Translations under genes and position numbers: made by a program
Part shown: positions 1 through 8,976 of the stretch, piece after piece
Numbering within the stretch: the stretch's first letter is position 1
Layout of the letters: every line of letters begins with the position of its first letter
Assembly (NCBI RefSeq): GCF_026723825.1
Contig: NZ_CP113519.1
Coordinates: forward strand, 1,178,001 to 1,242,000
Direction of reading: 5' to 3'
Source of the DNA: Pseudomonas sp. GOM7
GTDB taxonomy: Bacteria > Pseudomonadota > Gammaproteobacteria > Pseudomonadales > Pseudomonadaceae
Length of the DNA stretch: 64,000 nt
Notes under the pieces: model-generated
The model's input: only the letters and a program-made list of their open reading frames with translations
Told to the model about the DNA's origin: nothing
The model's database searches: none

Positions 1-1
1 G

Positions 2-2137
2 CGCCGCCCGGTGCTGGGGCTGTACTGCCGCCAGTACCGTCAGTTGCTGCAGTTGGAGAAGAAGCTGCGCCAGGTCGGCGTCGACGTCTTTGAGGCCGAT
101 ATCCGCCCGCCGGATCGCTACCTGATGGAGCGTTTCATCACCGCAACGGTGGCCTTCGAGGGCGTCGAACAGCAGGACGGCAGCCTGTCATGCAAGTCGC
201 TCAAACCCGCCGCCGATTACCGCCCGGTGCTGCGCCTGGTGTCGCTGGATATCGAGACCAGCGCCCGTGGCGAGCTGTATTCCATCGCCCTGGAGGGCTG
301 CGGCCAGCGCCAGGTGTACATGCTCGGCCCGGCCAATGGTGACGCCAGCGCCGTCGACTTCGACCTGGAGTACTGCGACAGCCGCAAGGCGCTGCTGGAG
401 CGCCTGAATGCCTGGCTGGCTCAGTATGATCCCGATGCCGTCATCGGCTGGAACCTGGTGCAGTTCGACCTGCGCGTGCTGCGCGATCACGCCGAGCAGT
501 TCAAGGTGCCGCTGCTGCTGGGGCGGGGTGGCGACGTGATGGGCTGGCGCCAGCACAACAGCAGCCAGCACTACTTCGCCGAGGCAGCCGGGCGGCTGAT
601 CATCGACGGCATCGAGGCGCTGCGTTCGGCCACCTGGAGTTTCTCCTCGTTCAGCCTCGAATCGGTAGCGCAGACCCTGCTCGGCGAGGGCAAGGCCATC
701 GACACGCCCTATGCACGGATGGACGAGATCCAGCGCATGTTCGATGAGGACAAGCCGGCGCTGGCCCGCTACAACCTCAAGGACTGCGAGCTGGTCACGC
801 GCATCTTCGCCCACACCGATCTGCTCGCCTTCCTCCTGGAGCGCTCCAGCGTCACCGGCCTGGCCGCTGACCGCAGCGGCGGCTCGGTGGCGGCTTTCAC
901 CCACCTGTACCTGCCGCCCATGCACCGCCTGGGCTTCGTCGCGCCCAATCTTGGCGACATTCGTGGCGAGAACAGCCCCGGCGGCTTCGTCATGGATTCG
1001 CGCCCTGGCCTCTACGACTCGGTGCTGGTGCTGGACTACAAGAGCCTGTACCCCTCGATCATCCGCAGCTTTCTGATCGACCCAGTAGGGCTGGTGGAAG
1101 GCTTGCACCAGCCAGATGATGAACACTCGGTGGAAGGTTTTCGCGGCGCACGCTTCTCCCGCACCCAGCATTGCCTGCCGGCCATCGTCGAGCGCGTCTG
1201 GCAGGGGCGCGAGGCGGCCAAGCGTGAAGGCAACCAGCCGCTTTCGCAGGCGTTGAAAATCATCATGAACGCCTTCTACGGCGTGCTCGGCTCCAGCGGC
1301 TGCCGCTTCTTCGACCCGCGCCTGGCCTCGTCCATCACCCTGCGCGGGCACCAGATCATGAAGCGCACCCGCGAGCTGATCGAGGCCGAAGGCCATGCGG
1401 TGATCTATGGCGATACCGATTCCACCTTCGTCTGGCTTGGCCGCGCCCATGACGAGGAGGAGGCGACGCGCATCGGTCGTGCGCTGGTAGCCCGTGTGAA
1501 CGCCTGGTGGCGCGAGCATCTGCAAAGTGAGTACGGCCTGAACAGCGCCCTGGAACTGCAGTTCGAGACTCACTACCGGCGCTTTCTCATGCCCACCATT
1601 CGCGGCACCGAGGAGGGCAGCAAGAAGCGCTATGCCGGCCTGGTACGCACCGTCGATGGCAGCGAGCGCATGGTGTTCAAGGGCCTGGAGACGGTACGCA
1701 CCGACTGGTCGCCACTGGCGCAGCGCTTCCAGCAGGAGCTGTACCGCCTGGTATTTGCCGGCCAGCCCTACGAGGACTATGTGCGCGACTACGTGAAGCG
1801 CACCCTGGCCGGCGAGCTGGACGAACTGCTGGTGTACCGCAAGCGTTTGCGCCGGCGCCTCGACGACTACCAACGCAATGTGCCGCCGCATGTGCGCGCC
1901 GCGCGCCTGGCCGACGAGCACAACCAGCGTCTGGGCCGGCCGCTGCAATACCAGCGCGGCGGCTGGATCAGCTACCTGATCACCACGGCCGGGCCGCAAC
2001 CGCTGGAGCGCCTGCTGTCGCCGCTGGACTACGAGCACTACATCAGCCGCCAGCTCAAGCCGGTGGCCGATGCCATCCTGCCCTTCGTCGGGGGGGATTT
2101 CGAGCGTTTGCTGGATGGGCAGTTGGGGTTGTTCTGA
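2..2137 (+). CDS. polB: DNA polymerase II (family B), 5' end outside window
   Basis: Family-B, SOS-associated DNA polymerase with 3'-5' proofreading, used for replication restart and repair synthesis. The reading frame is already open at base 2, so the N-terminus (roughly 75 residues compared with the 783-residue E. coli Pol II) lies upstream. Numbering from the GTG at 11, the ExoI motif LDIETS is at residues 79-84, polymerase motif A (DYKSLYPSI) starts at about 342, and the metal-binding YGDTDST motif at about 466. The frame runs intact to the stop. It is followed by a structured intergenic repeat and then a convergent gene, so it appears to be the last gene of its transcript. The family call is firm; the true start is not visible. 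Confidence 0.96.
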   Translation, partial: RRPVLGLYCRQYRQLLQLEKKLRQVGVDVFEADIRPPDRYLMERFITATVAFEGVEQQDGSLSCKSLKPAADYRPVLRLVSLDIETSARGELYSIALEGCGQRQVYMLGPANGDASAVDFDLEYCDSRKALLERLNAWLAQYDPDAVIGWNLVQFDLRVLRDHAEQFKVPLLLGRGGDVMGWRQHNSSQHYFAEAAGRLIIDGIEALRSATWSFSSFSLESVAQTLLGEGKAIDTPYARMDEIQRMFDEDKPALARYNLKDCELVTRIFAHTDLLAFLLERSSVTGLAADRSGGSVAAFTHLYLPPMHRLGFVAPNLGDIRGENSPGGFVMDSRPGLYDSVLVLDYKSLYPSIIRSFLIDPVGLVEGLHQPDDEHSVEGFRGARFSRTQHCLPAIVERVWQGREAAKREGNQPLSQALKIIMNAFYGVLGSSGCRFFDPRLASSITLRGHQIMKRTRELIEAEGHAVIYGDTDSTFVWLGRAHDEEEATRIGRALVARVNAWWREHLQSEYGLNSALELQFETHYRRFLMPTIRGTEEGSKKRYAGLVRTVDGSERMVFKGLETVRTDWSPLAQRFQQELYRLVFAGQPYEDYVRDYVKRTLAGELDELLVYRKRLRRRLDDYQRNVPPHVRAARLADEHNQRLGRPLQYQRGGWISYLITTAGPQPLERLLSPLDYEHYISRQLKPVADAILPFVGGDFERLLDGQLGLF

Positions 2138-2163
2138 GGGCTTATAGGCACTTCTGAAAGCGT

Positions 2164-2514
2164 GAACAGACTTGATAGCGGAGTGGCAGGTTTATGTTGT
2201 CGTTTCGGATGCTTGTTCCGAATTGCCGCGTTTTTGCTGATGTCTTTGGTTTCGCCCTCCCGGGCGAGTCACTTTTGCAGGGCAAAAGTAACCAAAAACC
2301 TCCGCCCTTTCATCCGGCCCTCGCTGCGCGAGGGTTCGCTCACTCCATCGCCGTTCCAGAGGCCCGCCGCGGTGGGCCATCCCTGGCCCATCGCGGCTCT
2401 CGCGGCATCCATGCCGCTCAACCTCTTCCACGGCGATTCCGTTCGCCCTCCTGGGCGGGCTCTGCACGCGCCTGAACGCGAGGTAACCCAGAATTAGCGT
2501 GGAGTGCTTGAACA
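2164..2514 (+). repeat. Multi-hairpin intergenic element, copy A1
   Basis: About 350 bp between the convergent ends of polB and the DUF2878 gene. It is closely similar to A2 (16414-16769, inverted) and A3 (28819-29184). It holds a chain of short hairpins: CGCCC/GGGCG at 2253-2266, ACTTTTGC/GCAAAAGT at 2271-2289, CCCTCG/CGAGGG at 2318-2334, TGGGCCA/TGGCCCA at 2373-2390, GCGGCAT/ATGCCGC at 2402-2417 and CGCCC/GGGCG at 2444-2457. Other copies carry paired changes in these stems, which argues for structure rather than coding. Open frames exist on both strands but have no ribosome-binding site and look like by-products of GC-rich repeats. No function is known to me. Confidence 0.85.
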
Positions 2515-2543
2515 TTGGGGGTGAGCCCTATTTGTAGGCGCCC

Positions 2544-3071
2544 TCATGCGCCGCGTTGGCGGCGCAACTGGTCTTCGTACTGCGCCCGATACAACCTGGC
2601 AAAACCATGTAGCACCGGCATCACCGCCGCCCAGATCACCGCCAGCAGGGCCAGGGTCGGCCAGGTGCCCAGGGGCAGGCTGACGTCGGCGAGCTGCGCG
2701 CCGCCGTAGTAGGACAGCGGCGCACCGAGGGCGCCGAGCAGGCTGCCGCGCCACCAGGGTTGCGCCGTCCAGGCCAGGCAGTGGTTGAGGGTGGTCGCCA
2801 GCAGCAGCCAGAGCAGGGCCAGCCACAGCGGAATCAACTGGCGTGGCTCACCGAAGTCGAATACCCCGAGGTTGAGCAGAAAGCTGTCCAGCGCGCTGCC
2901 GGCGAGGAACACGCTGAGCAGCAGCTTGCCTTCCGCCGCCCAGCTACTTACCCACAGCAGGTGCACCGCCAACACCCCGGCCACCACCAGCAGCCAGAGG
3001 CCGTCACCGCCCAGCACGCAGGCGAGCCAGCCAAGCTGGAAGAGAAGGGCGTTGGCGATCAGTTTAGGCAT
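2544..3071 (-). CDS. DUF2878 family inner-membrane protein
   Basis: 175-residue, very hydrophobic protein of the DUF2878 family with about five predicted membrane segments and a charged C-terminal tail (YRAQYEDQLRRQRGA). The biochemical function is unknown. It is the last gene of a nine-gene minus-strand operon and overlaps the end of the upstream CFA/UfaM-type methyltransferase by 8 bp, so translational coupling is likely. Genes of this family often follow CFA-synthase-like genes in proteobacteria. A role in handling the modified lipid at the membrane is an inference from position only. The start is taken at the first ATG of the overlap. Confidence 0.85.
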   Translation of the reverse strand: MPKLIANALLFQLGWLACVLGGDGLWLLVVAGVLAVHLLWVSSWAAEGKLLLSVFLAGSALDSFLLNLGVFDFGEPRQLIPLWLALLWLLLATTLNHCLAWTAQPWWRGSLLGALGAPLSYYGGAQLADVSLPLGTWPTLALLAVIWAAVMPVLHGFARLYRAQYEDQLRRQRGA

Positions 3072-4338
3072 CGAGGTTTCCTAGAAGGGGAGCAGGCCGC
3101 GCCGAGGGTTTGGCCAGCAGCAGTTGGGCGGTGCCAATGGTGCGTTCGAGGAAGCCCCCTTCGCAATAGCACAGGTAGAACTCCCACAGCCGGTAGAAAT
3201 AATCGTCGTAACCCAGTTGCTCGAGGCGATGCCGCGCCTGGCGCAGGTTGTCGTGCCAGATACGCAGGGTGCGCGCGTAGTGCAGGCCGAAGTCTTCCAT
3301 GTGGTGCAGGTTGAGGTCGGTATGCCGGCTGACCACGTCGAGCATCTTGTGCATCGACGGCAGCGCGCCGCCGGGGAAGATGTAGCGCTGGATGAAGTCG
3401 ACGCTGCGCCGCGCCTGTTCGTAGCGCTGGTCGCGGATGGTGATGGCCTGCAGCAGCATCAGCCCATCGGGCTTGAGCAAGCGCGCGCACTGGGCGAAGT
3501 AGGTGGGCAGGAAGTGATGGCCGACGGCTTCGATCATTTCGATGGACACCAGTTTGTCGTACTGGCCGCTCAGGTCGCGGTAGTCCTCCAGCAGCAGGGT
3601 GATGCGATCTTCCAGGCCCAGCTCGCGAATGCGCTGCTGGGTATGGGCGTACTGTTCGCGTGACAGGGTGGTGGTGGTCACCCGGCAGCCGTAGCGGGTC
3701 GCGGCGTGGATGGCCATGCTGCCCCAGCCGGTGCCGATCTCCAGCAGGTGGTCGCTGCGCTTGAGATCGAGCTTCTGGCAGATGCGTTCGAGCTTGTTCA
3801 GCTGGGCCTGTAGCAGACTCTCGTCGTCGCTGCGGAACATCGCCGCCGAGTACATCATGGTGGGGTCGAGGAACTGCTCGAACAGCTCGTTGCCCAGGTC
3901 GTAGTGCGCGGCGATGTTGCGCCGCGAGCCGCTGCGGGTATTGCGGTTGAGCCAGTGCAGGCCCTGGATCAGCGGGCGCCCCAGGCGCGCCAGACCGCCC
4001 TCCATGGCATCGAGCACGTCGAGGTTGGCGACGAAGATGCGGATCACCGCGGTCAGATCCGGGGTGCTCCAGTAGCCGTGAATATAGGCCTCGCCCGAGC
4101 CGATCGAGCCGTTGCCGGCCACCAGACCCCAGACGGCCGGGTCGTGCACGTCGATCTCGGCGCGCAGACGCGCCTGCGGGTCGCCGAAGTGCAGGCTGTC
4201 GCCGGCTTCGTGGATGATCAGCAGGCCGTGGCGCAGATTCTGCAACTGGCGCAGTACGGCGCGGCGCAGCAGGCTGGCACCGATGCCGTTGCCGCTGCGC
4301 ACCAGGTTCTTCGCGGAGTTCAGGCTAGAGCTTTTCAT
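3064..4338 (-). CDS. SAM-dependent CFA-synthase-like fatty acid methyltransferase (UfaM/Cfa type)
   Basis: 424-residue member of the cyclopropane-fatty-acyl-phospholipid synthase family, which transfers a methyl(ene) group from SAM to the double bond of membrane phospholipid acyl chains. The SAM-binding motif EIGTGWGS is at 200-207, and the family signature HYDLGN...FLD...MMYS is at about 145-165. The start at 4338 (MKSSSLNS) is preferred over an upstream ATG because it overlaps the DUF1365 stop by 14 bp and has a GGA-type ribosome-binding site. In the company of DUF1365, an FAD oxidoreductase, an SDR, photolyase and a MerR regulator, the better parallel is the light-induced ufaM of P. putida (methylated/furan fatty acids) rather than the stationary-phase Cfa. 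Product specificity cannot be read from sequence. Confidence 0.92.
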   Translation of the reverse strand: MKSSSLNSAKNLVRSGNGIGASLLRRAVLRQLQNLRHGLLIIHEAGDSLHFGDPQARLRAEIDVHDPAVWGLVAGNGSIGSGEAYIHGYWSTPDLTAVIRIFVANLDVLDAMEGGLARLGRPLIQGLHWLNRNTRSGSRRNIAAHYDLGNELFEQFLDPTMMYSAAMFRSDDESLLQAQLNKLERICQKLDLKRSDHLLEIGTGWGSMAIHAATRYGCRVTTTTLSREQYAHTQQRIRELGLEDRITLLLEDYRDLSGQYDKLVSIEMIEAVGHHFLPTYFAQCARLLKPDGLMLLQAITIRDQRYEQARRSVDFIQRYIFPGGALPSMHKMLDVVSRHTDLNLHHMEDFGLHYARTLRIWHDNLRQARHRLEQLGYDDYFYRLWEFYLCYCEGGFLERTIGTAQLLLAKPSARPAPLLGNLDA

Positions 4339-5125
4339 GGGGCATGTCCTTCGCTTGTGGGCGGGCGACGCGGAAGCTGCCTTCTGCGGGCCGGTGGTCA
4401 AAAATCGGGATGCGCTTGAGCAGCAGGCGCAGGGCCTGCCAATAGATGGCCAGCAGGGTCTTGCCGGCCATCCAGGGAAAACTCAGCAGATAGCGATGCA
4501 GGCTGGCGCGGGTCAGGGGTTGACGCTGCAAGGCCAGGTTGGCGTCGAACACCTTGGTGTCGCCCTGCCAGTCGGCCATGTGCACGCCCAGGCGCTCGCC
4601 CACTGGGCTGAGGCTCATGCGGTACTGCAGCTCGCGCGGCAGGAAGGGCGAGACGTGAAAGGCCTTGTCCACGCTGAAGCGCTGGCGCCCTTCGCCACTG
4701 GCCGGCAGCACGTAGTGATAACGCTCGCGCCAGGGCGTGTTGCTGACTTCGCAGAGCACCGCCATCAGCCGTTGTTCGGCGTCGTGGCAGTAGAAGAGGC
4801 TCACCGGGTTGAAGGCCAGGCCCCAGCTACGCGGCTGCGTCAGCACGCAGATGCGCCCCTGCGGGCGGATGCCGAGGGCCGCTTGCACGCGGTCGCGCAC
4901 CGCCTCGTGCAAAGGCGTGCCCTGGCGTGTGGCCTCGGGCAGATAGTCGCTTTCGCGGAAGGCGAAGGGCGCCCAGCGACCGGCGCCGGCCAGACGCGAC
5001 AGGGCGAACAGTTGCGCCTGTTCGCTCAGATCCAGATACAGCAGGCCCATGCGATAGCGGAAGGCATGCTTGCGCGGGGCGAAGCGACGGTGCTGCACCC
5101 AGCCGTTGTACAGGGCGCTGATCAC
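4325..5125 (-). CDS. DUF1365 domain-containing protein
   Basis: 266-residue protein of the DUF1365 family, beginning MISALYNGWVQHRRFAPRKH. The family is recurrently found between an FAD-dependent amine-oxidase-like protein and a CFA-like methyltransferase, as here, so it probably acts in the same lipid-modification pathway; its reaction is not established. It overlaps its upstream neighbour by 4 bp (ATGA) and its downstream neighbour by 14 bp, indicating a polycistronic message. No signal peptide or convincing membrane segment is visible. The family assignment is firm, the role inferred. Confidence 0.93.
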   Translation of the reverse strand: MISALYNGWVQHRRFAPRKHAFRYRMGLLYLDLSEQAQLFALSRLAGAGRWAPFAFRESDYLPEATRQGTPLHEAVRDRVQAALGIRPQGRICVLTQPRSWGLAFNPVSLFYCHDAEQRLMAVLCEVSNTPWRERYHYVLPASGEGRQRFSVDKAFHVSPFLPRELQYRMSLSPVGERLGVHMADWQGDTKVFDANLALQRQPLTRASLHRYLLSFPWMAGKTLLAIYWQALRLLLKRIPIFDHRPAEGSFRVARPQAKDMPHEKL

Positions 5126-6369
5126 CAGCTTTCCCCCAGCTCGCGGGCCACGCGCAGGGCGCTGACCACGCCATCCTCGTGGAAGCCATTGGCCCAGTAG
5201 GCGCCGCAGAAGTAGCTGTGCTGCGCACCGGCCAGTTCCTGCCAGCGTGCCTGCGCGGCGATGCCGGCCAGGCTGTACTGCGGGTGGGCGTACTGGAAGC
5301 GGCCGAGGATCTGGCGCGGGTCGATGGTGGCGGTCTGGTTGAGGCTGACGCAGAAGGTGGTTTCGCTGTCGATGCCCTGCAGGATGTTCATGTCGTAGGT
5401 CACGGCGGCTGGATGTTCGCTGGGGCCGCCGAGGCGATAGTTCCAGCTGGCCCAGGCCAGGGGGCGTTTGGGTAGCAGGCGGGTGTCGGTGTGCAGCACC
5501 ACGTCGTTGTTGGCATAGGGCAGGGCGCCGAGGATGTCCCGTTCGGCCTGGCTGGGCTGGGCCAGCAGGGCCAGGGCCTGGTCGCTGTGGCAGGCGAACA
5601 CCACCTTGTCGAAGCGTTCGCTACCGGCGGCGTTGTGCAGGGTCACACCGTCGGCGTCGCGCTCGACGCGCAGCACCGGGCAGTTGAGGCGGATACGCTC
5701 GGCGAAACTGGCGGTCAGCGGTGCCACGTAGCTGCGCGAGCCCCCTTCGATCACGTGCCATTGCGGGCGATCGCTCACCGACAGCAGGCCGTGGTTCTTG
5801 AAGAAGCGCACGAAGAACTGCAGCGGGAAGGCCAGCATGTCCACCAGCGACATCGACCAGATCGCCGCACCCATGGGCACGATGTAGTGCTCGATGAAGC
5901 GCCGGCCGTAACCGTTGCGGGTTAGGTAGTCACCCAGGGTCATGTCGGCGGCGATGCGGCCCTGGTCGAGGTCGTCCAGGGCCTTGCGGTTGAAGCGCAG
6001 GATGTCACGCACCATGCCCCAGAAGGCCGGCGATAGCAGGTTGCTGCGTTGGGCGAAGAGGGTATTGAGGTCGTGGCCGTTGTATTCCGTGCCGGTCACT
6101 GGGTCGCTGACCGAGAAACTCATCTCGGTGGGCTTGAAGGCCACGCCCAGCTCGTTCAGCAGGCGGATGAAGTTGGGGTAGGTCCAGTCATTGAAGACGA
6201 TGAAGCCGGTGTCGATGGCGTAGGCGCGGCCATTCACCTCCACATCCACGGTATGGGTGTGGCCGCCGATCCAGTCACTGGCCTCGAACACCTGAATGTC
6301 ATGGTTGCGCTGGAGCAGGTAGGCGCAGGTCAGGCCGGCGATGCCGCTGCCGACGATGGCGATTTTCAT
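5122..6369 (-). CDS. FAD-dependent oxidoreductase (amine-oxidase/desaturase-like)
   Basis: 415-residue flavoprotein. The N-terminal Rossmann motif GSGIAGL is at 7-13, followed by the acidic end of strand 2 (FEASDWIGGHTHTV), typical of the NAD(P)-binding_8/flavin amine oxidase family. The C-terminal FAD-contacting segment YFCGAYWANGFHEDG is present. Homologues sit beside CFA-like methyltransferases in light or singlet-oxygen induced operons and are candidates for the flavin-dependent desaturation step of furan fatty acid synthesis; applied here that is inference. It overlaps both neighbours by 4 bp. No missing motifs or frameshifts are seen. Confidence 0.92.
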   Translation of the reverse strand: MKIAIVGSGIAGLTCAYLLQRNHDIQVFEASDWIGGHTHTVDVEVNGRAYAIDTGFIVFNDWTYPNFIRLLNELGVAFKPTEMSFSVSDPVTGTEYNGHDLNTLFAQRSNLLSPAFWGMVRDILRFNRKALDDLDQGRIAADMTLGDYLTRNGYGRRFIEHYIVPMGAAIWSMSLVDMLAFPLQFFVRFFKNHGLLSVSDRPQWHVIEGGSRSYVAPLTASFAERIRLNCPVLRVERDADGVTLHNAAGSERFDKVVFACHSDQALALLAQPSQAERDILGALPYANNDVVLHTDTRLLPKRPLAWASWNYRLGGPSEHPAAVTYDMNILQGIDSETTFCVSLNQTATIDPRQILGRFQYAHPQYSLAGIAAQARWQELAGAQHSYFCGAYWANGFHEDGVVSALRVARELGESW

Positions 6370-7121
6370 TGAGCGTCCTCGTTACGCGCCAGGCGCCGGC
6401 CGATGGCCAGTTGCAGGCGGCTGGGCAGGCTGCCGAGCAGTTTCAGTACGGCGATGAAGGGGGTGGGGAAGGCGATTTCGTGCGGGCGCTTGTCCAGGCG
6501 TTCGGCGATGTAGCGCGCGGCGCGCTCCACCGGCCAGCGCATGGGCATGGGGAAGTCGTTCTTCTGCGTCAGCGGCGTGTCGACGAAACCAGGGCTGACC
6601 AGGGTAACGTCGATGCCTTCGGCGGCCAGGTCTATGCGCAGGCTCTGCAGCAGGTAGCGCATGGCCGCCTTGGAGGCGCCATAGGCTTCGGAGCGCGGCA
6701 ACGGCAGGTAGGTCACCGAGCTGCCAACACCGACCAGATGCGGACGTTGCCCCTCACGCAACAGGGGCAGTGCCGCCTCGATGCAATGGCTGGCGGAGAA
6801 CAGGTTGGCGCTGACCACACGCTCGATCATCGCTGCCTCGAACTGGCGCACCTCGACGTATTCGCAGGTGCCGGCGTTGAGGATGGCGCAGTCCAGCGCA
6901 CCCCAGGCCTGGGCGATGCGCTGGCCGATGGCGCGCACCTGCTCGGCATCGGTGAGATCCCCCGGTGCCACCAGAACCTGCTCGCCATAGCGTGCGGCCA
7001 GGGCCTGCAGCGGGCCGACGCTGCGCGCGCTGAGTGCGACTCGGTGGCCGGCGCGCAGTAGTTCTTCCGCCAGCGCCGCGCCGATGCCACTGCTGGCGCC
7101 GGTGAGCCAGATGCGTTTCAT
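6366..7121 (-). CDS. Short-chain dehydrogenase/reductase
   Basis: 251-residue classical SDR. The NAD(P)-binding TGASSGIG motif is at 7-14, the NAG motif at 82-84, a serine pair near 134-135 and the catalytic Y147-x3-K151 (YGASK), so it should be an active NAD(P)H-dependent oxidoreductase. The substrate is unknown. It sits in the middle of the photolyase-to-DUF2878 operon with 4-bp overlaps on both sides, which suggests a substrate linked to the lipid modification or stress response encoded there. The C-terminus (LQLAIGRRLARNEDAQ) has no membrane anchor. Confidence 0.93.
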   Translation of the reverse strand: MKRIWLTGASSGIGAALAEELLRAGHRVALSARSVGPLQALAARYGEQVLVAPGDLTDAEQVRAIGQRIAQAWGALDCAILNAGTCEYVEVRQFEAAMIERVVSANLFSASHCIEAALPLLREGQRPHLVGVGSSVTYLPLPRSEAYGASKAAMRYLLQSLRIDLAAEGIDVTLVSPGFVDTPLTQKNDFPMPMRWPVERAARYIAERLDKRPHEIAFPTPFIAVLKLLGSLPSRLQLAIGRRLARNEDAQ

Positions 7122-7540
7122 GCCAACCTCCGCTTCAGCCAGGCGATGACCCTGCCCATCAGGGGCAGGTGTTCGTAGAGCAGGGCACCGGCGTCGAAGT
7201 AGTCGCGGTGCTGGTAGACCTTGTCGCGCCAGCGCAGGTGCGAGCAGCCCTCCACGGCGATCTCGGCACCGCCGCGCAGGCGCGGATGGCGGTAGCGCAT
7301 GGTCCAGCGCAGGTAGCCCTCGCCTTCGGCGACCTGATCGAAGCCGTGGAACTCGAACTGCAGGGCCTCGACATTGGCGTACAGCTCGGCGAAGTAGCGG
7401 CGCACGGCGCTCAGCCCATGCACCTCATGCAGTGGGTCGCGAAACGACACGTCATCGCTGTACAGCTCGCCGAGCAGGTCGAGGTTGTCCTTGTTCAGCG
7501 TAGCGAAGCGCTGGCCGAACTGGCGGAGAAAGTCGCTCAT
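7118..7540 (-). CDS. NTF2-like (SnoaL-type) domain protein
   Basis: 140-residue single-domain protein with the NTF2-like/SnoaL fold signature: an N-terminal helix (FLRQFGQRFATLNKDN), then LGELYSDDVSFRDPLHEVHG and a cone-shaped beta-sheet region with YLRWTMRYRH. Such proteins act as small hydrolases, isomerases or binding proteins; the substrate is unknown. It lies between the photolyase and SDR genes with 4-bp overlaps, so it is co-translated with the light-associated operon. It is cytosolic, with no signal peptide. Confidence 0.85.
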   Translation of the reverse strand: MSDFLRQFGQRFATLNKDNLDLLGELYSDDVSFRDPLHEVHGLSAVRRYFAELYANVEALQFEFHGFDQVAEGEGYLRWTMRYRHPRLRGGAEIAVEGCSHLRWRDKVYQHRDYFDAGALLYEHLPLMGRVIAWLKRRLA

Positions 7541-8976
7541 GCCAGGGCCTCTTCGCTGCCGGCCAGGTTCTTGAAGGCCGCCAGGGCGCGTTGCCGTGAG
7601 CGGGCCATGTCGACTATCGGACGCGGGTAGCCGGCCGGAGCGAACAGGCCGCCGAGTGCGGACGGGTCATGGATGTCGCGCTTGTTCAGGCCTGCCAGTT
7701 CCGGCACCCATTGGCGGATGAAGTGACCGTCCGGGTCGAATTTCTGCGACTGGCTGATGGGGTTGAAGATGCGGAAGTAGGGCGCGGCGTCGGTGCCGGT
7801 GGAGGCGCTCCACTGCCAGCCGCCATTGTTCGCCGCCAGGTCGCCGTCGATCAGCTGGCGCATGAAGAAGCGTTCGCCTGCGCGCCAGTCGATCAGCAGG
7901 TTCTTGGTCAGGAACATGGCGACGATCATGCGCAGGCGGTTGTGCATCCAGCCGGTTTCGCGCAACTGGCGCATGGCCGCGTCGATGATCGGCAGGCCGG
8001 TGCGCCCCTCCTGCCAGGCCGCCAGTTCCTCGGGCGCCTGACGCCAGGACACGGCTTCGGTCTCCAGGCGGAAGGCACGATGCATCGACACGCGCGGGTA
8101 GCCCACCAGGATGTGCTTGTAGAACTCGCGCCAGAGCAGCTCGTTGATCCAGGTGACGACGCCGGGGTTGCCGCTGTCGAATTCGCCTTTATTGGCCGCC
8201 AGCGCCGCATGCAGACACTGGCGTGGCGACAGCACGCCAGCGGCCAGGTAGGGAGATAGCTGGCTGGTGCCGGGCTTGGCGGGAAAATCGCGCTCGTCCT
8301 GGTAGTAGGCGACCTGCTCGTCGGCGAAGCGCGCCAGGCGTTGCTGGGCGACCTGTTCGCCGGCTGGCCAGAGGCTGCGTAGCAGATCACTGGGCGTGGC
8401 GAAACCTTCCACGGCAGTGGGCACCGGGTCGGCCGGCAGCGGCAGGGGCGCCTGCGGCCTGGGCGTGGGCTGCACGGCTGGGAGGCTCGCATGCAGGTGC
8501 TCGTAGCAGACCCGGCGGAACTGGCTGTAGACCTGGAAGTAGCCACCCGAGCGGGTCAGCACGCTACCGGGGCGGAAGAAGATCTGGTCGAGGTGGCTGT
8601 ACCAGTCGATGGCCTGCTGGGCGAGATAGGCCGCGACGGTTCGATCACGCTGGCTTTCGTTGACGCCATATTCCTCGTTGACGTGCACGGCGCAGACCTC
8701 GTGCGCATGGCACAGCTCGGCGATTACCGCCGGGGCTGCCTGCCAGTCGTCGCAGCGGCGTATCAGCAGTGGCACGCCGAGGGCCGCCAGTGCCTGGCTT
8801 AGCTGAGCCAGGTTGCGCAGCCAGAAATCCACCTTGCACGGGGCGTCGTCATGGCGCTGCCATTGCCCAGGGGTGATCAGGTATAAGGCGATGCTCGGCC
8901 CGGCGCCCATGGCCTGGTTCAGGGCGCTGTTGTCCTGCACGCGCAGGTCGCTGCGAAACCAGATCAGTCGGCGCAT
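7537..8976 (-). CDS. phrB: Deoxyribodipyrimidine photolyase
   Basis: 479-residue class-I CPD photolyase/cryptochrome family protein, which uses blue or near-UV light and FADH- to split cyclobutane pyrimidine dimers. An N-terminal antenna-cofactor domain (RRLIWFRSDLRVQDNSAL) is followed by the C-terminal FAD domain with ELLWREFYKHIL and, near residue 385, NGGWQWSASTGTD. This length and motif set match E. coli PhrB. The start at 8976 is chosen because AGGAGG lies 7 nt upstream and the protein begins exactly at the conserved domain. It overlaps the MerR gene by 13 bp and is co-transcribed with it. Light-dependent induction is expected from the PplR-type box upstream of the operon. Confidence 0.97.
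   Translation of the reverse strand: MRRLIWFRSDLRVQDNSALNQAMGAGPSIALYLITPGQWQRHDDAPCKVDFWLRNLAQLSQALAALGVPLLIRRCDDWQAAPAVIAELCHAHEVCAVHVNEEYGVNESQRDRTVAAYLAQQAIDWYSHLDQIFFRPGSVLTRSGGYFQVYSQFRRVCYEHLHASLPAVQPTPRPQAPLPLPADPVPTAVEGFATPSDLLRSLWPAGEQVAQQRLARFADEQVAYYQDERDFPAKPGTSQLSPYLAAGVLSPRQCLHAALAANKGEFDSGNPGVVTWINELLWREFYKHILVGYPRVSMHRAFRLETEAVSWRQAPEELAAWQEGRTGLPIIDAAMRQLRETGWMHNRLRMIVAMFLTKNLLIDWRAGERFFMRQLIDGDLAANNGGWQWSASTGTDAAPYFRIFNPISQSQKFDPDGHFIRQWVPELAGLNKRDIHDPSALGGLFAPAGYPRPIVDMARSRQRALAAFKNLAGSEEALA

Noticed and set aside
188..2038. 616-codon open frame antisense to polB
   Set aside because: Shadow frame; the plus strand carries intact family-B polymerase motifs.
2192..2515. Open frames of 90-110 codons on both strands of repeat A1 (also in A2 and A3)
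   Set aside because: Similar frames recur in all A copies, but both strands are open, there are no ribosome-binding sites, and changes between copies preserve hairpins rather than codons. Treated as non-coding repeat.
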